A DNA stretch of 64,000 nt. It comes from Saccharomycopsis fibuligera x Saccharomycopsis cf. fibuligera (taxonomy: Eukaryota > Ascomycota > Saccharomycetes > Ascoideales > Saccharomycopsidaceae). A model generated the notes under the pieces. It searched no databases. It was not told the origin of the DNA and worked only from the letters and a program-made list of their open reading frames with translations. Positions 9,938-21,950 of the stretch are shown here, piece by piece (the stretch's first letter is position 1; every line of letters starts with the position of its first letter). Both the position numbers and the translations under genes were made by a program. The stretch spans positions 682,001 through 746,000 of the forward strand of contig CP012821.1 in NCBI GenBank assembly GCA_001936135.1, written 5' to 3'.

Positions 9938-11233
9938 CACTCATATTTTTAGAAACAGATCAATTAATCATACCAAATCAACAATAGTTTTTGTTATTGA
10001 TGAAAACATGCAAGCTATGCGCTGGCAATAGCATGAATATGCATGACGAGTAAGTTTTCTCTGCAGCTGCCAGATGAGAACAAAATCGCAGCCTATTTTG
10101 GAAAGCCGCCGCGCGGTGCCTATAATAGACTGCAACATTTGCCCCCAAAATTATGCATGATTTCTGAACATTTGTGAGGGTAAAACAGGAACACAGCCGG
10201 TACAGAATCACGGATACTTGCAATATATGACCGTGGATTGCATCTAGTATGCTAGTGCGTTTCATTTTTGGTTATGTACACAATTGCAAAATAGCGGTAC
10301 ACGTAAACCGAGGCTGATGTTATGTTTGTTGGCGCGATGCAGTAGCGAGCTGGTCGAGCGCGTTGCACGGTAGCACATTTTTGCTATACAAGGGTGCAAA
10401 AATGCTATAAATATATTTTTATAAAAATATCAAATCTTTACCTAGAAATGTATGTAGTGAATTTTCCGGTTTGTGAGAATTCAAAGTTGAAACCTTTTAA
10501 GGGGCACTGTTGGCCCTTTACATGTGTTTTCTTTTTGTCTTGTTTTTTGTCTTTCTTCTTGTTGCGTCTTGCTGTTTTTTATATTGTTGCTGTTTTTTTA
10601 GCTTTTAATCTTTTACCATTTTGGCTGCGAGTATAGATAGCTTCGAATTTTTTGCAACTTTTCCAATTTTTGCATTTTTTTTACAATAGTTCAACGTTAC
10701 CGCGTTGGTTTATATGCAGAACGCAGATGATTTGGGACAGTAAAATGGTCATTGAAAATATTTGACCTATCAACACCCACTGTTAGGCAGACAACCGTAC
10801 TATTTAGTGCCATTTGACCATACGCATGCCCAAAAGTGGTAGTGTAGGACATCATGGCCACATTTTTATCTTTTATTACTGAAAATAGCACTTTCCTTCC
10901 CTGCTGTCCTATTTTCGATATACTATTACATTGGTTCATTGTTTGATGTTTGGCTGAACCCCCTAAAACAGTTATGTACTCCCACAACTAAACCAGTCTA
11001 ATTTTAGTCAGTGCTTATAATTCAGATCATCAAAGTTTCCGCAAAGATTTTGATGGTAATTTCGACATTTATTTATTAGGATTTTGTCTTTGTCATGATT
11101 TTGCTTTAAAAATTTATCATAAATATTCTAACTCTTTATCTCCAAGACTCTTGGACTACTGTTTCCAGAATGATTGTGTCTAATGTTATTAGCCAATTTT
11201 CAATTAGAAAGCAGAAAAAACCTCGTAGGGTTT

Positions 11234-11235
<2 letters not shown>

Positions 11236-11278
<43 letters not shown>
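11236..11278. repeat. 43-nt poly(T) tract
   Basis: Uninterrupted T43 on the plus strand. It could be a nucleosome-excluding tract or the A-tail of an old minus-strand retroposed insertion. I see no target-site duplication to support the latter. Confidence 0.95.
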
Positions 11279-11279
<1 letters not shown>

Positions 11280-13205
11280 TTTGAGGGTCATTACAAGCAT
11301 TGTCGCCCCAAGAACAGCTGGATATCTCAAAAATAGTTTGGAGGTATCCCTATATAAAGAAACGTCGAACAACGAAAAATGAGCTGTAGTTGGTGTCCAA
11401 AATTAAAAACTCAGTAAGCTGGTAATCTCACATTGCAGGTATGTCTACAGGCAACAATTTGTGTCATGGATTATTCTAACCTTAGCTGTCTATATAAAAT
11501 GCTGCTATTACTGTTGTTGTATCTCAAAAGTTTACTGTTCTTTGCGTTGCCTTCGGAGCGACTGTTGTATAAACCGGCTTTAGGGAGCCTCCGAAAAAAG
11601 TCACGTGGAGATTTATTTTTCTCCGCCTTTGTACTATTGACGATTAAAATACCACCAGTAAGATGTTAGAAAAAGTTGACCTGCAAAACATTACTTGACT
11701 CTATTTTATGTAGCTACAATAATAAAACTCTATCAACTGAGTGACACGCTTGTGTTGCTATACTAATTTCCTATAGTCTTCAAGTTATTCTTTGTCTTTT
11801 TCCAGTCATAAAGGAGCAGGTTGATAGTCAATCACAGTCAGTTGGATCACTGTTGACAGAATTAGTCTATATGAAGTGCTGGGTAACAAGCAGAATACTG
11901 TAGTTGTTTAAAGTAGAACTACGTTGATAAGATTTCACTTACTGTGATTTTCAGCTTCTCTAAGGAGAATATGTAATATGGAAAAACCAATTGTGTGGAT
12001 TAACTTTTCTCTAAAACTTTTGCAGGATTTGTGGAGAACTGAGACACTACTATTTTAGGAAAAAAGAGGATAACGGTAAAAGCGTTCTTCAATTTTCGAA
12101 GGCGTGGTTCCATCCCCTCCGTCACCATTCTTGAGTTGTTTTATGTAATTTTTGTATCCTGCGACATTTCATGCCAGCAAAATACGGTTTGCTTCTCCGT
12201 GCCACAAACCCCTCATCTGATACCAGACTCCCAAAAGCCCTGAAAGCCTTTCGCAAGTCTGCCTAATCCCACCTATAATTTCTGACTTTAACAGAATGCT
12301 GTCTGTTTTTGTTCTGTGATTGCACAACATTAAAGAATGGCTATGCGAAACAGTCCCTTTCACTTACAAGTGACGTTCTGCTTTTTGTTGACTTTCCCTG
12401 CGCTTGTGCTGGCTAACTTTTGTGCTGGCTATCTTGGAAAGACATTGGCTGCTACTCAGCTTCCTCCCCGGTAGATCATTACCAAATAAGTGAAGCTGTT
12501 GAAGAGCGGGAAAAGATACGGATCGTAAAATTTGAAACTTTAAGAAGCTCATCAAAATAACTTGAGTAGCAAGTGTACTGTATAATATATAGACACAAAT
12601 CACAAACAATAGCCATATACAATAGTCTATTACATAAGATGGCATTGTTGTTAATCATTATCCACTCAGACGGATAAAAAAAAGTTTACGGCTCCATAGA
12701 TCCATTCATTCCACGCATAAGGAAACAACCAACAAGGCATGACTTGCAAGCAGACAGCAATAATATTACACTTTGTAGAAGGACAAATCTCATCTCTGGC
12801 CTTGAAGCTTCTGTACAAAGCTAGTTGCTGCTGTGATGGACTGTAGTTAAGATTCAAAGCATTACCCGCATTAAAAGTTTTTTCTTTCGCCAAAATCAAT
12901 TTAAAAACTAAGAGAATCAGAAATTTTCTTCATTTTGCGGCGAGCCGCATGCAGCACGGCGTTCGGCAACGCATAGGGGCTGCAGTTGTTTGGGTGATTT
13001 GGAAACCCAAAGGACGTAAATTCTGCGGGAGTGGTGCACATTTTCCGTAGTTCAAACAAGCGAACATACATATTAGAGCATATTTGCGCCCCTACTCGCG
13101 CCACTTCACAGTTACCTACATGATGCGGATTACTCCCCCTCACAATTCTCGAGCGCATCTCCCAAAACAGCGACAATAGCCCACCAACGGTTTCAAATCC
13201 TCACG

Positions 13206-13213
13206 CTATTTAA
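13206..13213 (+). promoter_or_regulatory. TATA-like element of the TIP1-family gene
   Basis: TATTTAAG about 130 bp before the ATG at 13345, followed by a pyrimidine-rich and then A-rich leader typical of highly expressed yeast genes. Confidence 0.5.
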
Positions 13214-13344
13214 GCTTAATGGTTTTCCATCATTTTTGCCTCAGAGCCACTTTTCTCTTCTCTTTTTTGTTCTTTTGTCTCATTTTTTAATCACCATCAA
13301 GTTTTTATCCAAATTAATACCCGTTACAAAACAAATCTTTCATA

Positions 13345-13908
13345 ATGCAATTCTTGGCTACTTTGTTCACTATCATCACCGCTGTTTGCGCTATTGAAGT
13401 CGCTGTTCTCTCTGCTTTGTTCGGTGACTTGAAATCCCACTCTGCTGAATATGTTTCTTACATTGCCGCTAATCCTCAAGTTTACCCAGCTTCCTTGTAT
13501 GCTATTGCTCAAAAAGCTTCCACTGTTTCTGACTTGAACCAATTCACCTCCAACTTCCCAACTGCTGAATTCTCTTCTTTCATCACTGGTTTCCCAGCTT
13601 ACAGTAGAGTTTCCTCTGAAATGGCCGCTGCTGAAGCTGCCACCACTGCTGGTTCTTCTTCTGTCGCTTCTTCCACCCTTGCTACCTCTGCTGTTGCTGC
13701 TGTTACTTCTAGCAGCAACTCTACCATTGCCGATAGCTCTTCTAACTCCACTGGTGCTACCTCTTCTAACAGCACTGGTGCTTCTTCTTCCAACACTTCT
13801 TCCTCTTCTTCCTCTTCCTCTTCTTCCAAATCTGGTGCTGAAAAAAGCGCACAATTGGTCTTATTGCCAATTGTTGCTGTCTTTTCTTTATTCGCTTTGG
13901 CTTTCTAA
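13345..13908 (+). CDS. TIP1/SRP1-family GPI-anchored cell wall mannoprotein
   Basis: 187 residues. A signal peptide (about 1-16, ending AVCA) precedes a TIP1/PAU-type domain at residues 20-100: LFGDLKSHSAEYVSYIAANP, then LYAIAQKAST and FPAYSRVSSEM. From residue 100 to 165 it is Ser/Thr/Ala-rich with repeated SSNSTGA units (O-glycosylation), then a GPI attachment region (KSGAEKSAQ) and a hydrophobic C-terminus. Such proteins are linked to wall glucan and respond to cold, anoxia or wall stress in S. cerevisiae. Codon use is strongly biased toward frequent codons (GCT, TCT, TTC), suggesting high expression. It sits alone between a 5.3-kb upstream and a 3.2-kb downstream spacer. The family is clear; the exact orthologue is not. 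Confidence 0.85.
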   Translation: MQFLATLFTIITAVCAIEVAVLSALFGDLKSHSAEYVSYIAANPQVYPASLYAIAQKASTVSDLNQFTSNFPTAEFSSFITGFPAYSRVSSEMAAAEAATTAGSSSVASSTLATSAVAAVTSSSNSTIADSSSNSTGATSSNSTGASSSNTSSSSSSSSSSKSGAEKSAQLVLLPIVAVFSLFALAF

Positions 13909-16900
13909 ATTGTTTGAATTTTGATAAGCTACAGTCTTTTCATTTTCATTTCAAATTTTCTTTTAGCTATGCTATAATTTCTATAGTTACTTGCGATGAT
14001 GTTAATGGAGTACTACTAATGTCTATTTAATTAATAACCTTTTACGTTCTGTTTGGTACGTTAGTTTCTGTTTTATCTTGAGTTGTTTTTCATAATAGTC
14101 TCTTGTTTTTTCTGGGATTTTTTTTGCTTTTGTTATTACGTCTAGATTGCCTTTTTTTATAGATTTTCTAAGGAGCCTTTCTTGTCACCAAAGGCAAGAA
14201 AAAACCTAATAATAATTACTCTTCTAATTTTGTTCATTTAGCAAAGCATTACACTTGGAGTAAGTTGTCAATCCTTTATGATCATTTACTAAATAAGCTA
14301 GCAAAGACATACATAGGATAACTTACTAACCCGTATTCTTTTCCATCTGCATAGGGCATCACTTGGCTCACAACAAACGTCTCCTATCCCTACTTTGACC
14401 GCAAAAGTAGCTCAGAAAACTCTTTTTACAGGATATTTGTCAAATTTGTCATCCTAATTTAGAATTACATTATATTATATACAACGTATATAATCACTAC
14501 GATAGTATATTTAACAACTCATCTGTGTTTATAAGTATTAGTTTTTCTGTCATTCTGCACTCTATATTTTCCTTTCGTGCCTTTCGTGCAAATTTTGACT
14601 CAAAGTTGTTATCCACTGGTGTAGTGAAGCGATCCTGTGCGCTGTTACTGTATTTGTATGCAGTACTGTACAATACTATACGAGCAATTACAATAACCTC
14701 ACTTTCTGTCAGCAATCCTTGTGCATAAATTGAAAAGGGTCCCATTATTGAATTAACAGAACCAGGTTTGAGCCACTAGCCGTTAATACTTAACGTTTCC
14801 CAACAAACAGATAACAGCATAATAATAAGTCCAACAGATATTTAAAAGTGTGGTATTACATATATGTATACAAGATACTCACTATAGTATGTGAAGCCAA
14901 CTGACCCATAGGCCCTCTTTACTTTCATTTTTCTTAGCATTTCTCACATTAAGAAAATTTTTTTTCTAACTTTAAAGTTTTTATCTTCTTTTTTTTTTCT
15001 TTCGGAAGTGAGTCCAATCTTTACCTAATCTGTATACCTGCTAGTTAATATGTCCCCGAAGATGTGCGTGTTTATGCATTGCCGCACACTAGTTCGAAAA
15101 ACATTGGCAAGTTAGCGTTAATCAATGCGATTCAGTGCTGCTATTTGCGTCAACGTTTACACTAATGGTTAATATGAGGGCAAGTAAATTAAAAAAAAAA
15201 AAAAAGGCTAGCTACAAGCCAAGCAAAATTGTGAAGTCTAAGTGCTTTGTATATACATGCACCTGGACTTGACAGCATTTTCATGAGTTAATAAGTTTTG
15301 TAAACTGACAGCAGTCATAGCATCTGACGGTTAAGGAGCATTCGCTTATCCACAAAAGGCAGAAGGTGGATAGAAGCTCAACATTTTTTTATTTTTTAAA
15401 CTCTATCAAACCATCGGGATTTTGACTCCAATAAACACCTAAAAACACTGAATTATTTATGCAAGTATTGTACATTTCTTCATGCACATCAACATTATCT
15501 CCAAAAATTTTCTGCAGAAAACAAGAAATATTAAAAAGCATAAAAATGCAGATCTTAAAATGCCTGTGCAAGTGGAAATGCAAAGCTTGACAAAAAAAGA
15601 GTTTGTTCTTTTGAAGGTTATCAGAAAATGGCAGAATGGCATATTGGGTTGCAAAGTGAGAAGAGATTTCTTTGGCTAGTTGTTGAAAACCATTGGTGAG
15701 GTAATATTTGTTGGAATTATGTCACTAGGAACAGGTGAAATCTTTATACGTATGCAATTGTCCCTGGTTTTTTGTTTGCGTCTGAATATGAACATCTCGA
15801 ATAATAAAAAAAAAAAAAAATTTTTTTTCTTTGCTAAATATGCACGCTTTTTATGAAGTATATTGAACTGCATAGTTAATATTAAAACACTAGCTGAGTT
15901 TTATAGCTGGCCTGCAATAAGAAAGATTACATGTAGAGAGGTCTTTTCATTTGTGGTTTGTTTCACTACATAAATGAGACTTAATACGAAAGATTTTCTG
16001 AAAAAGGCAAGATATACGGCTAAGTAAAGAAAAAAGAAAAAAAGTGTAAAAAATGCGAATTTTAGTAAGTTATCTTGATTGAATGGAGGTAATCCAAAAA
16101 TTTAGTTCTCAATAAAATTTAGCAAGAGGTGGAACCTTTTTTTTTTTGATAAAAACTAGGTAGCTGAGTTCCCTTTGATCAATATTATTTCGTTGAACTA
16201 TAAGGTGCTTTGACAGTTGCCTAAATTAAACTGTGCTTCCCTAGGTACATTACTTGTTATTTTGTTTCTTGGCAACATGCTTTATTTATTGCTATTACTA
16301 CTATTAAATTTATTGTTGTCTTTTACTGAAATTATGAGCCCATGGTTTTGGCATTGCTTTATGGCTAAAGCAATAGCACAAGGTGAAGTATATATATAAA
16401 TATAATCATCTAATATCTACATAAACTTCATACCTTTAATTAGTCGCTTGTTGTTAGCATTGAAGCAGAATCATCTGCGGCAGGTTACCTATACATTACT
16501 TAGCCAGAGATTGAAATGGGTCATTTGATTATCTAGGGCCCATAGCAACTAAGATGAAAAGCCTATTATGTATTGCACTGTTTCTACTCACATTGATATA
16601 TTATCTAAACATCCCTCCCCATCGCAGTTAAAAACGGTAGTAGAAGAGCTCTCTGGAAATCAAGGAACATATCATTGTTGCTTTTGGGTGTTTATAATAA
16701 GTTGTAGTATTTTGGGCTAAAAATATTGAATACAAACATGAACGCACTGGTCGAACGCTCAATGCATAAAAATACATATAGACCCAAAAATTTGTCACAC
16801 AAGGTATTATACATATGTTTGCTTGTTCCTTTCATAAGCAAAAATTCTTCAACTATTGAAATCAAATTATCTACGTAGTTAAATTATTAGAGCAATTAGA

Positions 16901-17114
16901 GCAAATTTCGTTTTACGTTTTTTAATTTGACTGTATTGCATGATTAAGCATTTATTATGATTCAATAATGGCAATCGAAGAATTCCAACATACTGTTTTT
17001 TTTCTGTTTGTTTTTTTTTTTTGTTTTTTTTTTTTGTTTTTGCAGCAGCAGCAGAAGAGAATAGTTGTCAATCTACCAGCATTAATCATCCAAAACGAGC
17101 ATCAAGCCAAGTTC
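13909..17114. other. 3.2-kb convergent spacer, no coding gene seen
   Basis: Unusually long for a region between two converging 3' ends. It is AT-rich, with A/T runs near 15190 and 15810, an intron-like signature at 14260-14354, and only short biased open frames. A noncoding RNA gene is possible but I cannot identify one; no tRNA B box is visible. Confidence 0.5.
14260..14354 (+). other. intron-like signature without an assigned gene
   Basis: GTAAGT at 14260-14265, a perfect TACTAAC branch point at 14324-14330, and CATAG at 14350-14354 with no earlier AG make a 95-nt candidate intron. Joining the flanks keeps a frame open for about 45 codons (14172 to a stop shortly after the junction), but it has no ATG. 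It may belong to a noncoding RNA, a 3' UTR, or be chance. Confidence 0.3.
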
Positions 17115-19883
17115 CTAATACCAACCAAAGACTTTCGATAAAAGTCCTCCTTTGACTGCATCTGAATTATTGTTCCCATAACGTTGGAAATCAGAATGCG
17201 ACGTTGAATGTGCCGGTTGAACCTGTTGATGCGATCGTTCATTTTCATTCATAATAATACTGTAAATTTCTCTAGAATTTACCCCATTTGTACGCTTTGA
17301 TGCTATTGAGCCATCACCATAGCCACGGCCTCCGCCAAATATTGAATTTCTTAAAGAGTAGTAAGAGCGATTGTCATCATTTTGACCATGTTTACCACTT
17401 TCAAAATAACCATAGCTGTGATCCCGCCCATTATGATATTCTGGGTGGCGTGATCCATTGGCGTTGATGGTACCGTTACGTCGATATGCATAAGTTCTTG
17501 TAGTGAATGCACTACGCACATCATCATTGAGATTGCTATTGGAGTGAGGTTGATAGTAAACAAATGATCTTTGGCTTCTGTTGCTAACACTACCTCGGCG
17601 ATTCTCATTGTTGACTACTTTGGCATCATTATTGCCTTTGACAAGCGGATACTGCGAACTTTGCTTCTGCACAGCACTGAACAAAAGACTGTTTTTTCCC
17701 TTTAAAGCACTTTTGATTTTGTAAGCTTCATCATTACCTATCTTCCCTGCCACGGGTCTTACTGCCATTAAAGGTTCAGTAAACACATTGTTTGGATTTG
17801 TAAAATCCGCGCCATTATCATTAACATCCATCCAACTACTTGTGTTGATATATAAAGAACTTTTTCTATTATCTTTAGTCTCATGATGAGTTCCTTTAGA
17901 GTCTTCACCCAAAATTGGCTTGTCATCATTCACTTTGACTTGGTTTTGAAACCTCGACATTACCGCATCCTTCTGCCCAGTCATTGATGATTTTCTTTTA
18001 TGCTGGAAAATTTCATCATTGACATCATTGTTCAACTTTTGTGTCAAATCGTGCAAGTAATTTGGGTTATCCAAGTCATCAAGCTCATCATCACCTGTTT
18101 CTTGAATAATGTTGAGTAGTGCACTGTCCAATGAAGATGATGATGAGGTGACAGATGAAGCAGAAGACAATGAGGTTCCCGAGTGTCCTGGGTTTTTGGC
18201 AATGGTGTATGTAGTCTTCTTAGATCCTGCAATCTTAGCTCCTTTGGGCAGTCCATCTCGGTTGTTTGCTACCATAGGCTGAATACTTTCAATCTCATTA
18301 TCTGCCTCCGAATAAATTTTAGTAGGCGACTGAAAATTCTCCTGCTGTAACCTAACGCGCATCTTTTGTTCAATTTTTTGCTCCACAATTTTAGCAATAT
18401 ATTCATTATAATCTGTGTTGGCAGTACTTGGATTATCCAACTGAATCTTCAGCAAATTTCCGGAAGAGCTATTACCAATCGAGCTTGTTCTGACTGTAGG
18501 ACTGGAATTTGATGGTGAACCCCAGGTCTCGCCAGCAAGCCCTTGTGAAGTTTCTATTTCATCTTTTCTAATGTTCTGAGGTTTCAGTTTCGATTTCGGC
18601 TTGAAGAGCTTACTTAATCGATTCCCTAAGTGTGACTTATTTTTTTTTGAGTTTTCTGCCACTTTGTGCTTGGAATCTTCTGACAGACCCGACCGCTGAC
18701 TGGAGTTCCGATTTGTACTAACTGAATTAACATGGACATCTGTAATGTTATAATTAGAACCTTGAGAATATTCTCTCTCCTTTCTACTATTTATGTTACT
18801 GTCTTGCTTCACTATTTCAACTGACTGCTGGAGTTTGCCTTGTTTGGAAGGCTCTAAAGGCGGTGAAAGTGAAGGCGATGAAGATTGTGATCGCGACAGG
18901 GAAGCTGGAAACATATCCACATAACAACTAGTCTTTTTGAATATTTGTTCAAGTTTGTCTACTTTCAAGTAGAAATCTGAGTTGTTTCCCTCACAATTGA
19001 GAGATTTCAGATTAGAGTAATTTGCAAGTTCATTTTTACTCATTTCCAAAACAATCTTCCAAAAGCGCTCCGGATGGGAAAGCATTAACATGAATGTAAG
19101 GTTATTAATTCTAAATATTTTGAGCCTGGGTAATAGAGGATGCACAAAGGTTTCCCTAGTTGTGTTATTCCCGCCTCCACATGACATATAAGTAATTCCA
19201 CCTTCAATTTCGTAAATTTGAAAAACACCATGCGCCGCTAATCGTCCTTTAGATGACATACTTTTGCTTCGACTTTTTATACTAGAGTTATCGTTATTTT
19301 CAATTTCGGTGCCAGTCTCCCCTGTAGCTGGCGGCGGAGATTGCAGGTATTCGTTATACGCATCATCACCTTCATTTGATAGAATTTCTGTGATGTTACT
19401 TCGAATCGAATCAATTGAATCCACTCTCCTAAGCGAAGATATTGATTTAGAGTCAATAGACGATGTTCTGCGTAACAGGTTGGGAGGATTTGCATTGTAG
19501 GTATAAATTTTGGCTTTACCGAATGCGATTAAAACATTTCTAGAATTTGAATTTTTGTTGTCACCAGATTGGGAGTAGCTTACAGATGATGATGACTTGG
19601 TTGATACTTGACTTGAACGCCTAGGAGAAAACAGCATATTTCCGTTTTTATTATTGTTGTCTCTTGCGAGAGTTCCATAGTTTTTTAGTGATGAATTATT
19701 GTAATGAGTCTTACCCAAATCGGAAGACACTTTGGGCTGTTCAGAAGTATCAATTTTTTTAATGTGCCACTGCTGACCGCTTGAGTTTCGAGAACTATTT
19801 CTCTTGTTGACATTAGTATGGACTTCATTTCGATTCTGTTTTGTCAATTGTATCGTACTAGCTCTTTGTTGTGCTTTTTGTCT

Positions 19884-19923
<40 letters not shown>

Positions 19924-19952
19924 TCCTTGTGGCGCTGATACTCACTTGACAT
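17115..19952 (-). CDS. INP1: INP1-like peroxisome inheritance/tethering protein
   Basis: 945 residues, over twice the length of S. cerevisiae Inp1 (420). The conserved core is split: a first strand VLIAFGKAKIYTY near residues 140-152, then GRLAAHGVFQIYEIEGGITY near 236-255 and VHPLLPRLKIFRI...LSHPERFWKIVLE near 270-303. This matches the Inp1 domain by eye, especially the PERFWK block. Inp1 anchors peroxisomes to the mother cell cortex through Pex3 and the plasma membrane. The remaining sequence is Ser/Asn-rich and disordered, starts with about 12 Gln encoded by pure CAG, has a basic KKNKSHLGNRLSKLFKPKSK patch, and ends in GGLLSKVFGWY. Assignment rests on motif recall, not an alignment. Confidence 0.68.
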
Positions 19953-20645
19953 TGTAAACTAAAGTAACAGAGAATTGAAGATAAATACGATCTTGTAACT
20001 AAATAAGCCTTCGAGTTGACCTATCTATTTTTCAGAGTATAAACTGCTGCAGTAGTCGTTTTCGCTTGGATAAACCTCATTGAGCAGCGCCAGTTTTTTT
20101 GGTTTGAGATCACTGTCAAACGCTCTTTATTAATTTACGACAGAGATGAATTATTATCAGCGACAATCTTGTTTTTTAAAGAGTAACGCAAACGAAGAAC
20201 TTAACCAAATTTCTATCGAACAAATACTGAAGTAGCGTTTTCTTTTGATTGCGACCAGGCCTGAATGTGCTGTTCCACTCTACACACATCCTTATGTCCC
20301 TTTGGCTTGCATAAATCAGAATAATCATCAACTAGGAGACGTCAGTAAAATAAACAAGATTTCAAGTCTCGTGATATATCATGTGATCATATTACACCTC
20401 TCGCTTCAATGAGGTAAAGGCAAAACACATGAATCTTTAATAATAGCCTAGTTAATTAATGAAGATATACATATATTCTTAACCATAGAGAGAAAAATAA
20501 GTTCAAACTGAATAGTATTTCGTGTAAATAATATAGAAAAACAAAAACCCGTAAAATAGAAATATTGCAAATAAAAAAAAACACCAAATATTAAAAAAAG
20601 AACAACTATTTGTATATATAAAGTGTATATGATACGATAAACCGC
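19953..20645. promoter_or_regulatory. INP1-like upstream region
   Basis: 693 bp between the INP1-like start and the stop of the next minus-strand gene. AT-rich, with no gene and no clear TATA box close to the start. Confidence 0.45.
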
Positions 20646-21950
20646 CTAGGCAGCAACAGGATCAGGAATAATTTGTAGAGACCCAGACATAACAGAAGAA
20701 GACAATACTGGGTAAAACAAATCATTGTACATGGCCTGCGATGACTCTGATTCCATGTCTTCATCACTAGGGGTTAATTCGCTATCTGTTACTAATGAGT
20801 ATGGAATGCTAGGCAACCGGCTGACTTCCCCATTTTCCACATTGAAATAAGGTAAATTTCCATTTTCTTCACACGACATGAAATCTGAGTGCGAGCTTTC
20901 GCTATGTCTGTCTCCAATGATATCATCAACAGAAGCTTCATAGACAACACCTCTGGTAACTTGTGCATCCTTTAACAAATTTTCAACCAGATCAGGATCA
21001 TGATTTGGAAAATGGATTCGTACTAACGAATAGCCATTCTTTCCCAAATCTTTTAAAACTCTGACAGGCAAGCAGCCATAATTATCAAAAATGGCTTGAA
21101 CTTCCTTTTTGAGAAGACCAAGTTCTGCTTGGTACTCAGCAATTTCATTGTTCAAAGTTTCCAAATAGTCCTCATCCAAGAAATTCAAACTTGGCATAGA
21201 AAAAGCTGGTGATTTAATTTGGAAGTCAACATAAGAGCTAATCAAGTTTTGTTCCTCATTGGAATCATTTCTAATTAAACTCACAACAGTTTGAACATTC
21301 TCAGCAGACGTACTGGTGTTTGAGACAAATGAATTCTGCTGACCGTGGGGATATTGGCTTTGAATATTAATTCCATCATTCAACTTTCCTGAAGCGTTGC
21401 TGAAAAAAGCTCTAGTTGCAGCAGTTAAGTTTTGGACCGCATCCCTAGTGACATTAGCCGAGTGAGTAGAGAAATATCTGCCATTAGTGTGATTAAAATT
21501 TCTGTACAATGTGCTTGGAAAAATTCCATTTCTATGAGCAATTCCAGAGCTAGTAAACTTTCTCCCCACATTGGCATAAGCATAAGCTGGTCTGTAACCA
21601 AAGGCTCTTTGAGCATATGTTGGATTAACACTAATACCGCCAAATGTGAAAGATTTGGTGAACTTGGAGAAGAAATTTAAAAAGTTCTTGAATATGGAAG
21701 TTTGAAACTTTGATGCACCTCCAAAATGGTTAGTGTTTGCCGACCAGCTGGAGTACTTTCTTCTTTGCAATGAATATAAGCTGTTTCTAAGATTACTATT
21801 GTGCACTGGGACCTTAGCATAAGCAGGAGAATATGCTTTAGTGGATGTAGTTTTGTCCACCACGGGAAGCTCTAAAGTATCACAGAGCTTCCGAAACTCC
21901 TGCTTTGTGTAGGTGACCCAGGCTTTAATATTATACCGTGAGGGCATCAT
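20646..21950 (-). CDS. conserved-looking protein of unknown function
   Basis: 434 residues from ATG 21948-21950 (two consecutive ATGs). I do not recognise the family. The N-terminus MMPSRYNIKAWVTYTKQEFR could be a targeting or helical segment. Residues 60-180 are Ser/Asn/Phe/Tyr-rich and basic. The most structured part is residues 255-345: a helix (LETLNNEIAEYQAELGLLKK) followed by GCLPVRVLKDL, SLVRIHFPNHDPDLVENLL and AQVTRGVVYEASVDD. The C-terminal 80 residues are acidic and Ser-rich. The codon pattern and mixed composition are those of a real gene. The promoter side faces the 5.2-kb spacer shared with the G1 cyclin. Confidence 0.75.
   Translation of the reverse strand: MMPSRYNIKAWVTYTKQEFRKLCDTLELPVVDKTTSTKAYSPAYAKVPVHNSNLRNSLYSLQRRKYSSWSANTNHFGGASKFQTSIFKNFLNFFSKFTKSFTFGGISVNPTYAQRAFGYRPAYAYANVGRKFTSSGIAHRNGIFPSTLYRNFNHTNGRYFSTHSANVTRDAVQNLTAATRAFFSNASGKLNDGINIQSQYPHGQQNSFVSNTSTSAENVQTVVSLIRNDSNEEQNLISSYVDFQIKSPAFSMPSLNFLDEDYLETLNNEIAEYQAELGLLKKEVQAIFDNYGCLPVRVLKDLGKNGYSLVRIHFPNHDPDLVENLLKDAQVTRGVVYEASVDDIIGDRHSESSHSDFMSCEENGNLPYFNVENGEVSRLPSIPYSLVTDSELTPSDEDMESESSQAMYNDLFYPVLSSSVMSGSLQIIPDPVAA

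Larger units (their letters stand above)
8012..13344. other. 5.3-kb divergent intergenic region (NRM1-like / TIP1-like)
   Basis: No recognisable gene. Contents: a GC-rich patch at about 8520-8860, stacked short tandem duplications at 8765-8801, MCB-like ACGCG sites at 8699-8705 and 9429-9440, an 18-bp perfect palindrome at 9491-9508, T43 at 11236-11278, and a 12-bp direct repeat at 12404-12431. Minus-strand open frames between 12169 and 13176 are broken by stops, shift frame and resemble nothing. It probably holds long upstream regulatory regions for the two flanking genes and possibly unannotated noncoding transcripts. Confidence 0.55.

Noticed and set aside
12169-13176. Chain of minus-strand frames that looked like a decayed gene
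   Set aside because: The pieces lie in different frames with stops between them, and no segment resembles a protein family.
13180-13200. Possible tRNA B box (GGTTTCAAATCC)
   Set aside because: One base too long for the TpsiC loop, no matching stem or A box.
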